53,867 nucleotides of DNA from Allomuricauda sp. (GCA_030148305.1 JASBTS010000225.1:1-53867), one strand, 5' to 3'; shown: positions 29,781 through 39,123, counted from the first letter of the stretch. Notes: a model not told the origin generated them from the sequence alone. Numbers and translations are program-made.

Positions 29781-31151
29781 ATGAACAAACTTAAAATTCA
29801 GTTTTTAGGAGGAGCCGGAACCGTCACGGGGTCCAAGTTTTATTTGGAGACAGATGGAATCAACATCCTGGTGGACTGTGGCATGTTTCAGGGATTGAAG
29901 GAACTCAGGTTACAAAATTGGGAACCCTTGCCCATTCAGGTTTCCAATATCGATGTGGTTTTGTTGACCCATGGGCATTTGGATCACTGCGGGTATTTGC
30001 CTTTATTGGTTAAACAGGGTTTTACAGGAAAGATTTTGGGAACTGCTCCCAGTTTGGAAATTACGCGGATTATTTTAGAGGATAGTGCCAAAATCCATGA
30101 AGAAGAGGCAGAAAGGGCAAACCAAGAAGGCTATAGTAAGCATCATCCAGCGCTTCCTCTTTATACCCAGGATGATGTGGTTGCAGCACTCAGCCTTTTT
30201 GAAAGTATTGAGGAGGGGGAAGACATATCCCTATCCGAAAACTGCCGGGCTTGTTTTAAATACAATGGTCATATCATCGGTTCCACTTTTATCGAATTGC
30301 ATCTTTTTGGTAAACTTTTTGTTTTTTCAGGGGATGTGGGAAGAATGCAGGATGACCTGCTCAATCCGCCTAAACAACCCCAATGGGCCGACTATCTTTT
30401 TGTGGAAAGCACCTATGGAGATAGGTTGCACCCGAAGGAAGATGTCGCAGGAATACTTACCGAACTGATTGATCGATCCATAAAAGAACGGGGTACTTTG
30501 ATCATTCCTTCCTTTGCTGTAGAACGGTTACAATCCCTGATGTATCAATTGTGGAAATTATATAGCAAGAACCTGATTCCCAATATTCCCATTTTTGTGG
30601 ACAGTCCAATGGGCACCAATGTGTTGGGAGTGTTCGAACATTATCCAAAATGGCACAAGCTTTCCTTGGAAGAATACCACAATATGTGCAACCATATCAA
30701 TTTGGTCAGTTCGTACAGGGAAACCTGGGAAACCATCGATGATCCACGACCAAAGATTGTGATAGCCGGGAGCGGCATGGTTACTGGAGGAAGGGTTTTG
30801 ACCTACATCAAGCAATTGGCGGATAAAAAATCGACCTCCATTTTGCTTGTAGGTTACCAAGCCGAAGAGACCCGTGGCCGAAAATTGTTGGAAGGTGCCA
30901 CTGAGCTTAAAATGTTCGGAAAGTATGTGGATATCAATGCCAAGATCATGCACTTGGAGAGTCTATCCGCACATGCCGATCAAGAAGAACTGTTGACATG
31001 GATGGGCTTCATTCAAAATATTCCTGAAAAGGTTTTCTTGATCCATGGCGAAAATGCCGCAATGGAAACCTATCGAACAAAAATTAAGGAAAGGTTCGGA
31101 TGGAGCTGCCATATTCCCAAACTACACGAAGTTGTGGAATTGTGGCTGTGA
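29781..31151 (+). CDS. MBL-fold beta-CASP RNA exonuclease/endonuclease (RNA specificity factor-like)
   Basis: LLTHGHLDHCGYLPLLVKQG (HxHxDH), FSGDVGR, VFVDSPMG beta-CASP, SGMVTGGRVLTYIKQ, LSAHADQEELL. Confidence 0.93.
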   Translation: MNKLKIQFLGGAGTVTGSKFYLETDGINILVDCGMFQGLKELRLQNWEPLPIQVSNIDVVLLTHGHLDHCGYLPLLVKQGFTGKILGTAPSLEITRIILEDSAKIHEEEAERANQEGYSKHHPALPLYTQDDVVAALSLFESIEEGEDISLSENCRACFKYNGHIIGSTFIELHLFGKLFVFSGDVGRMQDDLLNPPKQPQWADYLFVESTYGDRLHPKEDVAGILTELIDRSIKERGTLIIPSFAVERLQSLMYQLWKLYSKNLIPNIPIFVDSPMGTNVLGVFEHYPKWHKLSLEEYHNMCNHINLVSSYRETWETIDDPRPKIVIAGSGMVTGGRVLTYIKQLADKKSTSILLVGYQAEETRGRKLLEGATELKMFGKYVDINAKIMHLESLSAHADQEELLTWMGFIQNIPEKVFLIHGENAAMETYRTKIKERFGWSCHIPKLHEVVELWL

Positions 31152-31152
31152 A

Positions 31153-31806
31153 TTACAGTTTCACCCCATAACTCAAGTCCCCGGCATCTCCGAGTCCGGG
31201 AATGATGTATCCCTTGCTCGAAAGTGTTTCGTCTACAGCAGCAATCCATAATTGGGTATCCCTTGGAAACACCTCTTCTACCTTGGAAACCCCAATTTTG
31301 GACCCTATGACCGAAATAATGTGGATTTGTTTTGGCGTACCATGTTGCTTTAATGCATTCAACACATTTTCCAAAGTTTTTCCTGTGGCCAGCATCGGGT
31401 CGGTAAGGATCAAGATTTTTCCATCTAGGGATGGAGCAGCAAAATATTTTACGATGACCTCAAAATCATCCTCATCATTTGGGTGATGACGATAGGCGGA
31501 GATAAAGGCATTTTCGGCACCATCAAAGAAATTCAAAAGACCATTATGAAGGGGTAGACCTGCCCTCAAAACCGAACAAAGTACGAGCTGGTCAGAGCAG
31601 AGATAGGTCTTTTTCTTGCCAAGGGGTGTGGTAATTTCAGCTTCCTCATAATCTAAAGATTGACTCACCTCATAGGCCAAGACCTCGCCAATCCGTTCAA
31701 TGTTCCTTCTAAAGCGCATGGAATCCTTTTGAATGTTGACATCGCGCATTTCGGCCAAAAAGGTATTTAAAATGGAATTGGTCTGATCGAACTGGTGTAC
31801 TATCAT
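31153..31806 (-). CDS. upp: Uracil phosphoribosyltransferase
   Basis: VLRAGLPLHNGLLNFF, LILTDPMLATGKTLENVLNAL (PRPP loop), YIIPGLGDAGDLSYG. Confidence 0.92.
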   Translation of the reverse strand: MIVHQFDQTNSILNTFLAEMRDVNIQKDSMRFRRNIERIGEVLAYEVSQSLDYEEAEITTPLGKKKTYLCSDQLVLCSVLRAGLPLHNGLLNFFDGAENAFISAYRHHPNDEDDFEVIVKYFAAPSLDGKILILTDPMLATGKTLENVLNALKQHGTPKQIHIISVIGSKIGVSKVEEVFPRDTQLWIAAVDETLSSKGYIIPGLGDAGDLSYGVKL

Positions 31807-31885
31807 CAGTAAAAACTTTGGTGGTTGGATTTTAAGCTTATTTTAAAAATAGGGAGAAACTTCGTAAAGGCGGATATGGGTTTTC

Positions 31886-31899
31886 CTGATATCGATCAT
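31886..31899 (+). promoter_or_regulatory. Crp/Fnr-type operator A (upstream of dnaJ/cbpM)
   Basis: C-TGAT-ATCG-ATCA-T; -7-like TTATTTTG at 31923-31930, centre-to-centre 34 bp. Confidence 0.55.
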
Positions 31900-32001
31900 T
31901 GTGAACATTCCCCAACTTTTTCTTATTTTGAGGAGTGATTTCATAGTGATGAAGTTTTGGTTCATCACAGGAGAGAGCGATCAGTGAACACAATTTCAAC
32001 T

Positions 32002-32910
32002 ATGGATTTTATTGACTATTACAAGGTTTTAGGGGTTGATAAAAGCGCAAGCACCGACGACATTAAAAAAGCGTATCGGAAACTGGCCCGAAAATATCAC
32101 CCCGATTTGAATCCGAATGACAAGGATGCCGAATTGAACTTTAAAAAAGTGAACGAGGCCAATGAAGTGCTGTCGGATCCGGATAAAAGAAAAAAATACG
32201 ACCAGTACGGAAAGGATTGGCAACATGCCGAAGAATTTGAAAAGGCAAAACGTTCCAGGGCACAGCGGCCACAAGAAGATTATTCGGGATATACCTATTC
32301 CCACTCGGGTGGTTCCGCCCAGGATTTTTCGGATTTTTTTGAATCCATGTTTGGGGGAGCCACAGGTTTTGGTGGTAGGGGCCAAAAAGTGCGTTACCGG
32401 GGCCAGGATTATCATGCCGAATTGCATTTATCGCTCATGGATGTGTATACCACGCAAAAGCAGACCCTCACCGTGAATGGCAAGAACATTCGGTTGAACA
32501 TCCCAGCGGGAATCGAAGATGGACAGACCATCAAGATTAACGGTCATGGCGGACCTGGCATTGAAGGCGGCCCGGCAGGAGACCTTTATATCACCTTTTC
32601 CATTACCAACAATACCGATTTTAAAAGAGATGGGGCCGACCTCTACAAAAATGTCCGGGTTCCTTTGGTAAAAGCGATACTCGGTGGCGAGATTGTGGTG
32701 GAAACTTTAACGGGAAAAGTAAAATTAAAAGTAGCTCCCGGAACGGACAACGGAACCAAGGTAAAACTAAAAGGAAAAGGATTTCCCAAATATAAAAAGG
32801 AAGGTCAGTTCGGGGATTTGATATTGACTTATTCAGTCAGCATTCCTAAAAACCTTACCCAGGAACAACATTCCCTGTTTGAAGCTCTTGAAAAAACCAA
32901 CCTAACCTAA
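32002..32910 (+). CDS. DnaJ C-terminal-domain co-chaperone (CbpA-like)
   Basis: [39 protein letters not shown]-domain (HPD); no zinc-finger repeats; start moved to ATG 32002. Confidence 0.93.
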   Translation: MDFIDYYKVLGVDKSASTDDIKKAYRKLARKYHPDLNPNDKDAELNFKKVNEANEVLSDPDKRKKYDQYGKDWQHAEEFEKAKRSRAQRPQEDYSGYTYSHSGGSAQDFSDFFESMFGGATGFGGRGQKVRYRGQDYHAELHLSLMDVYTTQKQTLTVNGKNIRLNIPAGIEDGQTIKINGHGGPGIEGGPAGDLYITFSITNNTDFKRDGADLYKNVRVPLVKAILGGEIVVETLTGKVKLKVAPGTDNGTKVKLKGKGFPKYKKEGQFGDLILTYSVSIPKNLTQEQHSLFEALEKTNLT

Positions 32911-32914
32911 AAAA

Positions 32915-33205
32915 ATGGCACAAGAAAACTACATATCGATCAAGGCATTTTGTGAACATCATGGGGTTCAGGAATCCTTTGTTTTCTCTATGCATGAGTT
33001 CGAACTTTTAAGGGTTGACCATGTTGAAGAGGAAGCTTTCATTCCCATGGAAGAATTGCCCATCCTTGAGAAAATGGTACGGTTACATCGAGAACTGGAC
33101 ATAAATCCTGAAGGTATTCAGGCGGTGTATCATTTGTTGGAGCAGGTGCAAAATCTACAACAAGAAGTTGCCTCCCTACGTAGAAAATTGGATAGGCTAG
33201 GATAA
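32915..33205 (+). CDS. CbpM-like MerR-type chaperone modulator
   Basis: ISIKAFCEHHGVQESFVFSMHEFELLRV...LEKMVRLHRELDINPEGIQAVYHLLEQVQNLQQEV; directly follows the DnaJ gene. Confidence 0.85.
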   Translation: MAQENYISIKAFCEHHGVQESFVFSMHEFELLRVDHVEEEAFIPMEELPILEKMVRLHRELDINPEGIQAVYHLLEQVQNLQQEVASLRRKLDRLG

Positions 33206-33224
33206 ATTCCCATTTATTCGTGAT

Positions 33225-33238
33225 ATGACCTAGGTCAT
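33225..33238 (+). promoter_or_regulatory. Crp/Fnr-type operator B (upstream of UspA-1)
   Basis: Perfect palindrome ATGACC-TA-GGTCAT (fits TGAY-N4-RTCA); only a T-rich TTTTTTTA lies at +33. Confidence 0.6.
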
Positions 33239-33369
33239 AGGATTGGGGTTACAGCATTTCTTTTTTTAAGCTTAAATCCAAACAAATGGAAACTATTTCA
33301 GGAATAGGGGTTTTGGGTTTTGGATTCTTTGTTCAAGAACAAAATCCCGTGGCGATAACTTCGGACATC

Positions 33370-34191
33370 ATGAAAAAAATTCTAGTACCCATCGATTTTT
33401 CCGAGTATTCGGAATATGCCCTTGAGGTGGCTGCGCAGATTGCCAAAAGCCATGAATCAGGGATTGTGCTGTTGCATATGATCGGCATGTCCGAATCCGT
33501 ATTGGACAACTCGGAAATTGCCAAGGAGCAAGAGGCCAAGTACTATTTAAAATTGGCCAAGAAAAAACTAAAAGACTTTACCAAAAAAGAGTATCTCCAA
33601 GAAATTCCTGTTGAGGTCATCATTCAAAACTACAAGGATTTTAAGGAAGTGAACCAAGTGGCCAAAGAGCAAAATTGCGATTTGGTGGTCATGGGATCCC
33701 ATGGTACAAGTGGTTTGTCCGACTTGTTTGTAGGCTCCAATACGGAAAAGGTGATCCGTACTTCGGATATCCCCGTTTTGGTTATCAAACACCGTTACTT
33801 GGATTTTAAGGTGAAGAAAATAGTCTTTGCTTCCGATTTGGAAAATGAAAGCATTACAGCTTTTAAAAAAGCATCCGCATTTGCAAAGCTGTTATCGGCC
33901 TCTATCGAAATAGTATACATCAATGATGCAGGTGCCAATTTCATGGGAGTTGATGATGTGAGAAAACGGGTGGACGATTTTAAAAAGGAATTAGACCAAA
34001 CCATTGAGGTGCATTTTTACAACTATCACACGGTGGAAGGTGGATTGTTCAACTATTGCCTGATGAACGATGTGGATTTATTGGTAATCCCCACCCACGG
34101 CCGAAAAGGTTTTGCTCATTTTCTAGTTGGAAGCTTAGCAGAAAATGTATCCAATCATGCCAAACTACCGGTGATGACCATTAAACTATGA
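33370..34191 (+). CDS. Universal stress protein, two UspA domains (Usp-1)
   Basis: MKKILVPIDFSEYSEYALEVA; GSHGTSGLSDLFVGSNTEKV and PTHGRKGFAHFLVGSLAENV nucleotide-binding motifs. Confidence 0.92.
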   Translation: MKKILVPIDFSEYSEYALEVAAQIAKSHESGIVLLHMIGMSESVLDNSEIAKEQEAKYYLKLAKKKLKDFTKKEYLQEIPVEVIIQNYKDFKEVNQVAKEQNCDLVVMGSHGTSGLSDLFVGSNTEKVIRTSDIPVLVIKHRYLDFKVKKIVFASDLENESITAFKKASAFAKLLSASIEIVYINDAGANFMGVDDVRKRVDDFKKELDQTIEVHFYNYHTVEGGLFNYCLMNDVDLLVIPTHGRKGFAHFLVGSLAENVSNHAKLPVMTIKL

Positions 34192-34599
34192 TCATTTTCT
34201 GAACAACAGTTCCAATCTACCCAATTGGATCAATTCGGCCTTGTTGCTTGCTGCGAATGAGGAGGCAATTGCCCTAGCTGTGGACATGGTCAATTGTTTG
34301 ATCTTTGGGGTGAACAATTGTTTGTTTTCCATATAGAACTGTTCAAACTCTTCATAGATATCATCAGCCTCTTTTCCGTATTCCAAAAGCCAGTCAAAAA
34401 CGGTATCAATTTGGAAAGCGGCATCCGTACCATACTCATCTTCAATGGTATCCATGCCAAGCCAATGGTCATGGACCACTTCGTTCAACTTTTCCAATTC
34501 CTTCACATGAATGCTATGATCGGCCATTGCAACGGCATAAAAAAGCTTACCTAAATTTTGGTATAGCTCATTGCCCAATTTCTTATCAGTTTCCATCAT
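34192..34599 (-). CDS. TerB-like/helical hypothetical protein
   Basis: LGKLFYAVAMADHSIHVKELEKLNEVV resembles the TerB-like AxADGxIxxxE pattern. Confidence 0.6.
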   Translation of the reverse strand: MMETDKKLGNELYQNLGKLFYAVAMADHSIHVKELEKLNEVVHDHWLGMDTIEDEYGTDAAFQIDTVFDWLLEYGKEADDIYEEFEQFYMENKQLFTPKIKQLTMSTARAIASSFAASNKAELIQLGRLELLFRK

Positions 34600-34654
34600 T
34601 TTGCTGTTAAGTGGTGCTAATCATTAAAGATAGGCATGCAAAAAATTTCTGCCC

Positions 34655-34668
34655 ATGACCAAAATCAG
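34655..34668 (-). promoter_or_regulatory. Crp/Fnr-type operator C (upstream of TerB-like gene; overlaps annotated kinase start)
   Basis: A-TGAC-CAAA-ATCA-G; minus-strand -7-like TATCTTTA at 34632-34625, centre-to-centre 33 bp. Confidence 0.55.
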
Positions 34669-34684
34669 TACCTTTAAGGTGACC

Positions 34685-36214
34685 ATGGAACTACTTGAAA
34701 AATATGATGTTTTGAAGGTGATTTCGGAAGTGATTTCCGAAGGAGTTGTCATTGTGGATGAATCACAAGAGATTGTGTCAAGCAACACCGCGGCCAATAA
34801 AATGTTCGGATACCAAGAAGAAAACCTAGTGGGCAAGCCCTTGGATGTTTTGATTTTGGATGGATTGCGCCAAAGACATCGTCATGAAGTACGGGATTTT
34901 ATCGAGGAAGGCAAAGCAAGGACCATGGGTCCAGGTCTGGAACTTTACGGCGTGCAACAGAGCGGGCAGCGTTTTCCTTTGGAAATAAGCCTGAACCCTT
35001 TCAATTTGGGGGGTAAAAAATATGTGATGGCCATTGTGGTGGACGTTACCGAGCGGAAAAAAGCGGAACAGACGATTGACTATTGGTTCCAAATTTTTGA
35101 TGAATCGCTGAATGAGATCTATGTATTTGATGCCGAAACGTTCGTGTTCATCAATGTGAATCGTGGGGCCCAGCTCAATTTGGGGTACAATCTGGAAGAA
35201 TTGAACAGATTATCGGTGCTGGACATCAAACCTAAGTTATCCAAAGAGGTGATGAAACGATTGGTGGCACCCTTGATCAGTGGAAAGCGTGAAAAAGTGA
35301 GTTTTGAAACTGTTCACAAACGAAAGGATGGTAGCCACTATCCGGTAGAGGTGCACCTTCAATTGTCCGCCATTGGCAAACGGAAGGTCTGTGTGGCCAT
35401 TGTTTTGGATATCACGGAACGAAAAAACTACACCCAGCAGTTGGAGAACACGGTTGAGGAACGTACCCAGCAACTTAGGGAAGCCTTGACCGCAGAAAAA
35501 AAGTTGAACGAACTCAAGACCAAGTTTTTGTCCTTGGTCTCCCATGAATTCAAAACCCCGTTGACCAGCATTTTGACTTCCACTTCATTATTGTCCAAAT
35601 ACACGGAAACCGATCAGCAAGACAAAAGGGACAAGCACATCAATACCATCAAGTATAAGGTGAGGCATTTGGACAACATCCTCACCGATTTTCTTTCCAT
35701 TGAGCGGTTGGATACAGGCAAGGTCAATTATAATATAACCAACTTCCCGTTGAGCAAGTTGGTCAATGAGGTTATTTATGACTCCAATACATTACTGAAA
35801 GAAGGACAGCATATCCGATACCCTTTGGATATTGAAGGTATTACTATCGATTTTGATGAAAAGATAGTGGCATTGTCCCTCTCCAACTTGGTACACAATG
35901 CCATAAAATATAGTCCCGAGGAAACGGAAATAGAACTTAGGGCAACACAGACAGGCACTATCTTACGGATTGACATTATTGATCAAGGACTTGGCATACC
36001 GATAGAGGAGCAACCCTTTATTTTTGATCGGTATTTTAGGGCCAGTAACGTACTCACTGTTCAGGGTACGGGGATTGGGTTGAACATAGTACGCCAGCAT
36101 ATGCACAACCTTGGAGCCAACATCACCTTTACAAGTGAGTTGGGCAAGGGCTCCACATTTACACTGCACATACCCATTAACAACAAGGAAAATGAAAAAA
36201 GTGCTTCTGGTTGA
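34685..36214 (+). CDS. PAS-PAS sensor histidine kinase (soluble, no TM segment)
   Basis: Two PAS domains, HisKA SLVSHEFKTPLTSILTS, HATPase NLVHNAIKYSPEE...DQGLGIP...GTGIGLNIVRQHM; ORF track start 34655, ATG 34685 preferred. Confidence 0.93.
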   Translation: MELLEKYDVLKVISEVISEGVVIVDESQEIVSSNTAANKMFGYQEENLVGKPLDVLILDGLRQRHRHEVRDFIEEGKARTMGPGLELYGVQQSGQRFPLEISLNPFNLGGKKYVMAIVVDVTERKKAEQTIDYWFQIFDESLNEIYVFDAETFVFINVNRGAQLNLGYNLEELNRLSVLDIKPKLSKEVMKRLVAPLISGKREKVSFETVHKRKDGSHYPVEVHLQLSAIGKRKVCVAIVLDITERKNYTQQLENTVEERTQQLREALTAEKKLNELKTKFLSLVSHEFKTPLTSILTSTSLLSKYTETDQQDKRDKHINTIKYKVRHLDNILTDFLSIERLDTGKVNYNITNFPLSKLVNEVIYDSNTLLKEGQHIRYPLDIEGITIDFDEKIVALSLSNLVHNAIKYSPEETEIELRATQTGTILRIDIIDQGLGIPIEEQPFIFDRYFRASNVLTVQGTGIGLNIVRQHMHNLGANITFTSELGKGSTFTLHIPINNKENEKSASG

Positions 36215-37241
36215 GGATGACACCTCTTTGCGTGAAAATGTAGAAGAATTATTGGGACTTTCGGGATTCAGGGTTTTTACTGCCTCCAATGGAAAATTAG
36301 CCGTGGAACTGGCGCAAAAGGAGCGTCCGGACATTGTGCTTTGCGATATCATGATGCCCGAAATGGACGGTTATGAGGTGCTTGAGCAAATGGCATCCTG
36401 TGATCGGACCAAACATATCCCCTTCATTTTTGTATCGGCCAAAACCGAGCGCTCCGAAGTACGCAAAGGGATGGACTTGGGTGCGGATGATTATCTGACC
36501 AAACCTTTTGAGGAGGAGGAACTATTAGGAGCTATTTATTCCCGATTGGAAAAAGCGGAGCATTTAGAGAGTTCCTTTTTGGAGCGTAATAAGCCAAACA
36601 AAGAGGAAGATGACATACGTTCACTGAATGAACTGAAGAATTTCTTCGATGATCACGGACAAGTATTCCAATACAAAAAAGATGAAACTATTTATACCAT
36701 TGGCGACCATTCCAATATGGTATATCTTATTTTAAAAGGGGTAGTGAAGTGCTGTGGACTTGACGAAGAAGGTAAGGAACTTATTACTTCGGTATACTCG
36801 GAGGACGATTTTCTTGGATTCACCTCGCTCACCGATAACCTTCCTTACCAAGAATATGCTGTGGCCATCGAAGATGTGGAATTGGCGGGAATCCACAAGG
36901 AAAAGGTAAAATCCATCCTTGAAGAAAACAAACACATTTCCTTGGAACTGATGGATGTCATTGCAGAAGATCTGGTGCAGATAAAAAAGCAGTTGTTGCA
37001 AATGGCCTATAGTTCTGTACGAAAGAAGACGGCCCAAACCCTATTGATGTATTCAAAGGCCATGAACAGGGGCAAAAACAACCCCTTAAAAATTGCCCGT
37101 AGCGATTTGGCAGGCGTGGCGGGCATTGCCACGGAAAGCTTGATCAGAACCTTGTCCGATTTTAAGAATGAGGGACTCATCGTCATAGAAAACAGAAATA
37201 TTGTGGTGTTGGACAAAGAAGCGTTGGAGCGGGTGCACTAA
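36192..37241 (+). CDS. Response regulator: receiver domain fused to Crp/Fnr effector (cNMP-fold plus HTH_Crp)
   Basis: MKKVLLVEDDTSLRENVEEL...DIVLCDIMMPEMDGYEVL...ADDYLTKPF receiver; GVVKCCGLDEEGKELITSVYSEDDFLGFTSL beta-roll; ARSDLAGVAGIATESLIRTLSDFKNEGLI HTH; overlaps kinase by 23 bp. Confidence 0.94.
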   Translation: MKKVLLVEDDTSLRENVEELLGLSGFRVFTASNGKLAVELAQKERPDIVLCDIMMPEMDGYEVLEQMASCDRTKHIPFIFVSAKTERSEVRKGMDLGADDYLTKPFEEEELLGAIYSRLEKAEHLESSFLERNKPNKEEDDIRSLNELKNFFDDHGQVFQYKKDETIYTIGDHSNMVYLILKGVVKCCGLDEEGKELITSVYSEDDFLGFTSLTDNLPYQEYAVAIEDVELAGIHKEKVKSILEENKHISLELMDVIAEDLVQIKKQLLQMAYSSVRKKTAQTLLMYSKAMNRGKNNPLKIARSDLAGVAGIATESLIRTLSDFKNEGLIVIENRNIVVLDKEALERVH

Positions 37242-37266
37242 TATTGGGAGTCTGTGGAAATTGGGC

Positions 37267-37280
37267 ATGATATTTATCAT
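37267..37280 (+). promoter_or_regulatory. Crp/Fnr-type operator D (upstream of Usp-2)
   Basis: ATGAT-ATTT-ATCAT; -7-like AAACTTTG at 37303-37310, centre-to-centre 33 bp. Confidence 0.62.
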
Positions 37281-37329
37281 TCCATTTGTTTAAGGGAATG
37301 TTAAACTTTGGGCCTTATTCAGAAGCCCG

Positions 37330-38166
37330 ATGAAGAATATTTTGATCCCGACGGATTTTTCTGAAAACTCCACCAACGCGTTAAAATATGCCCAGATGTT
37401 GTTCGGTTCCTTGGAGTGCAACTTTTATTTGCTCTATGTGGGTTCGGTTTTGGATTCCAATGTTGAAGATGGAACAGTAGATGAGACCAAAGGCACATTT
37501 CCTTTGACTTCCAAGCAAAAATTGATGGAATTGGTGGAGAATATCCGAAAACAAAACAATGACCCTGACCATTCCTTTTACTCCCTACATGAAAATGGTT
37601 TTTTTGTTCCTACGATCAAAAAACATGTGGAAGGTCAACACATCGACCTTATTGTGATGGGTACCAAAGGAGTGTCGGGTATTCAAGAGAAAGTGGTGGG
37701 CAGTAATGCTGGCGATGTGGTGACCAAGGTACAATGCAATACTTTGGTGGTGCCTAATAATGTGGAGTTTTCAAAACCCATTGAAATTGCTTTTCCCACA
37801 GATTATAATATTTTCTATTCCCATGAGATATTGCGCTCCATGGCCGAAATGTTGGACTTGGGCGACGGGAATTTTAGGATCATGAATGTAATGAAAGACC
37901 ATGATTCCCTAAATCCTGAACAAACCACAAATAAGGATTACCTCCTCGATTTTATGGAAGAATCCTTTCCTGGGCGGTACAGTACGCACACCATAACCAA
38001 CAAAAGTGTAAAGTCCGCTATTCAATGTTTTGTTGAAAGCAGGGATATCGATATGATGTTCATGGTGGCCAAAAACCTGAACTTTATTCAGTTGATATTG
38101 TTCGATTCCCTTGTGGAACAGATCAGTTTTCATACCAAGGTACCTTTCTACGTCATACACCAATAA
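37330..38166 (+). CDS. Universal stress protein (Usp-2)
   Basis: MKNILIPTDFSENSTNALKYA; GTKGVSGIQEKVVGSNAGDVV. Confidence 0.9.
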   Translation: MKNILIPTDFSENSTNALKYAQMLFGSLECNFYLLYVGSVLDSNVEDGTVDETKGTFPLTSKQKLMELVENIRKQNNDPDHSFYSLHENGFFVPTIKKHVEGQHIDLIVMGTKGVSGIQEKVVGSNAGDVVTKVQCNTLVVPNNVEFSKPIEIAFPTDYNIFYSHEILRSMAEMLDLGDGNFRIMNVMKDHDSLNPEQTTNKDYLLDFMEESFPGRYSTHTITNKSVKSAIQCFVESRDIDMMFMVAKNLNFIQLILFDSLVEQISFHTKVPFYVIHQ

Positions 38167-38196
38167 GGCGATTTAAAATAGCGACCTTTTGTTAAG

Positions 38197-38210
38197 GTGA
38201 TGGAAATCAT
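38197..38210 (+). promoter_or_regulatory. Crp/Fnr-type operator E (upstream of Usp-3)
   Basis: G-TGAT-GGAA-ATCA-T; -7-like TAGCTTTA at 38233-38240, centre-to-centre 33 bp. Confidence 0.65.
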
Positions 38211-38271
38211 AGAATTTGAATCCATGAGTAGCTAGCTTTATGGTATTGTAGGATATGTAAACACTTGAGCT

Positions 38272-39120
38272 ATGATGAAGGTTGTACTGCCCACCGATTT
38301 TTCCGAAAACGCATTCCATGCCATCAGTTATGCGGCCCAGTTGTTGGAGAATACCACCACCGTATTTTATTTGATGCATGCTTATTCGCCCCCTGTTTAT
38401 CGTATTGATTATGCATTGGGAAGTCCAGGTCAAATGGGTCTGCCAGACGATTTTAGGTATGCGGCGGAATCAAAGTTGGATAAAACCCGAGAACGGATCA
38501 AAGCCCAATTTGACAACCCTAAACATCAATTTGTTACCCATGCGGCATTCAATACCCTTGAGGATGAAATTAGGTTGTTTTCCACCAAGGAACAAGTGGA
38601 TTTGATCATCATGGGAACTCAGGGAGCAACTGGCGCACGGGAAATTTTGTTCGGTTCCAATACGGTTCACGTACTCAACCGTACACAGATTCCGGTACTG
38701 GCCATTCCTGCGGATTACCAATATATTACCCCTGGTGAAATTTTGTTTCCTACCGACCTCGAAATCAATTTTGATCAGGTGGATGTTCCCTTCCTTTTGA
38801 AAATGGCCAAACTATGGCATTCCAAGATCCATATCATGCATGTGGCTTCCCCAGAAGGATTAATGGAGGAACAAGAAAATAACAGGGCCCATTTAGAAGG
38901 ATTGTTAGTGGAACACAACCACACATTTCACGATTTACCTGATCAGGAGTTGACCACCGCCATCAATGCCATACAAGAAAAAGTGACTGCGGAGATGTTG
39001 GTAATGGTCAAAAACAAACACACCTTTTTGGAACGGTTGTTCATAGAACCTGTAATTAAAAATATAGGTCTTCACAGTCCTATTCCCTTTTTGGTATTGC
39101 CCTATAATCTTAAAAGTTAA
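38272..39120 (+). CDS. Universal stress protein (Usp-3)
   Basis: MMKVVLPTDFSENAFHAISYA; GTQGATGAREILFGSNTVHVL. Confidence 0.9.
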   Translation: MMKVVLPTDFSENAFHAISYAAQLLENTTTVFYLMHAYSPPVYRIDYALGSPGQMGLPDDFRYAAESKLDKTRERIKAQFDNPKHQFVTHAAFNTLEDEIRLFSTKEQVDLIIMGTQGATGAREILFGSNTVHVLNRTQIPVLAIPADYQYITPGEILFPTDLEINFDQVDVPFLLKMAKLWHSKIHIMHVASPEGLMEEQENNRAHLEGLLVEHNHTFHDLPDQELTTAINAIQEKVTAEMLVMVKNKHTFLERLFIEPVIKNIGLHSPIPFLVLPYNLKS

Positions 39121-39123
39121 GCC

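Noticed and set aside
31856-31863. Operator A also driving upp on the minus strand (GAAGTTTC at 33 bp)
   Set aside because: -7 match is poor (4/6); kept only as a possibility, not counted
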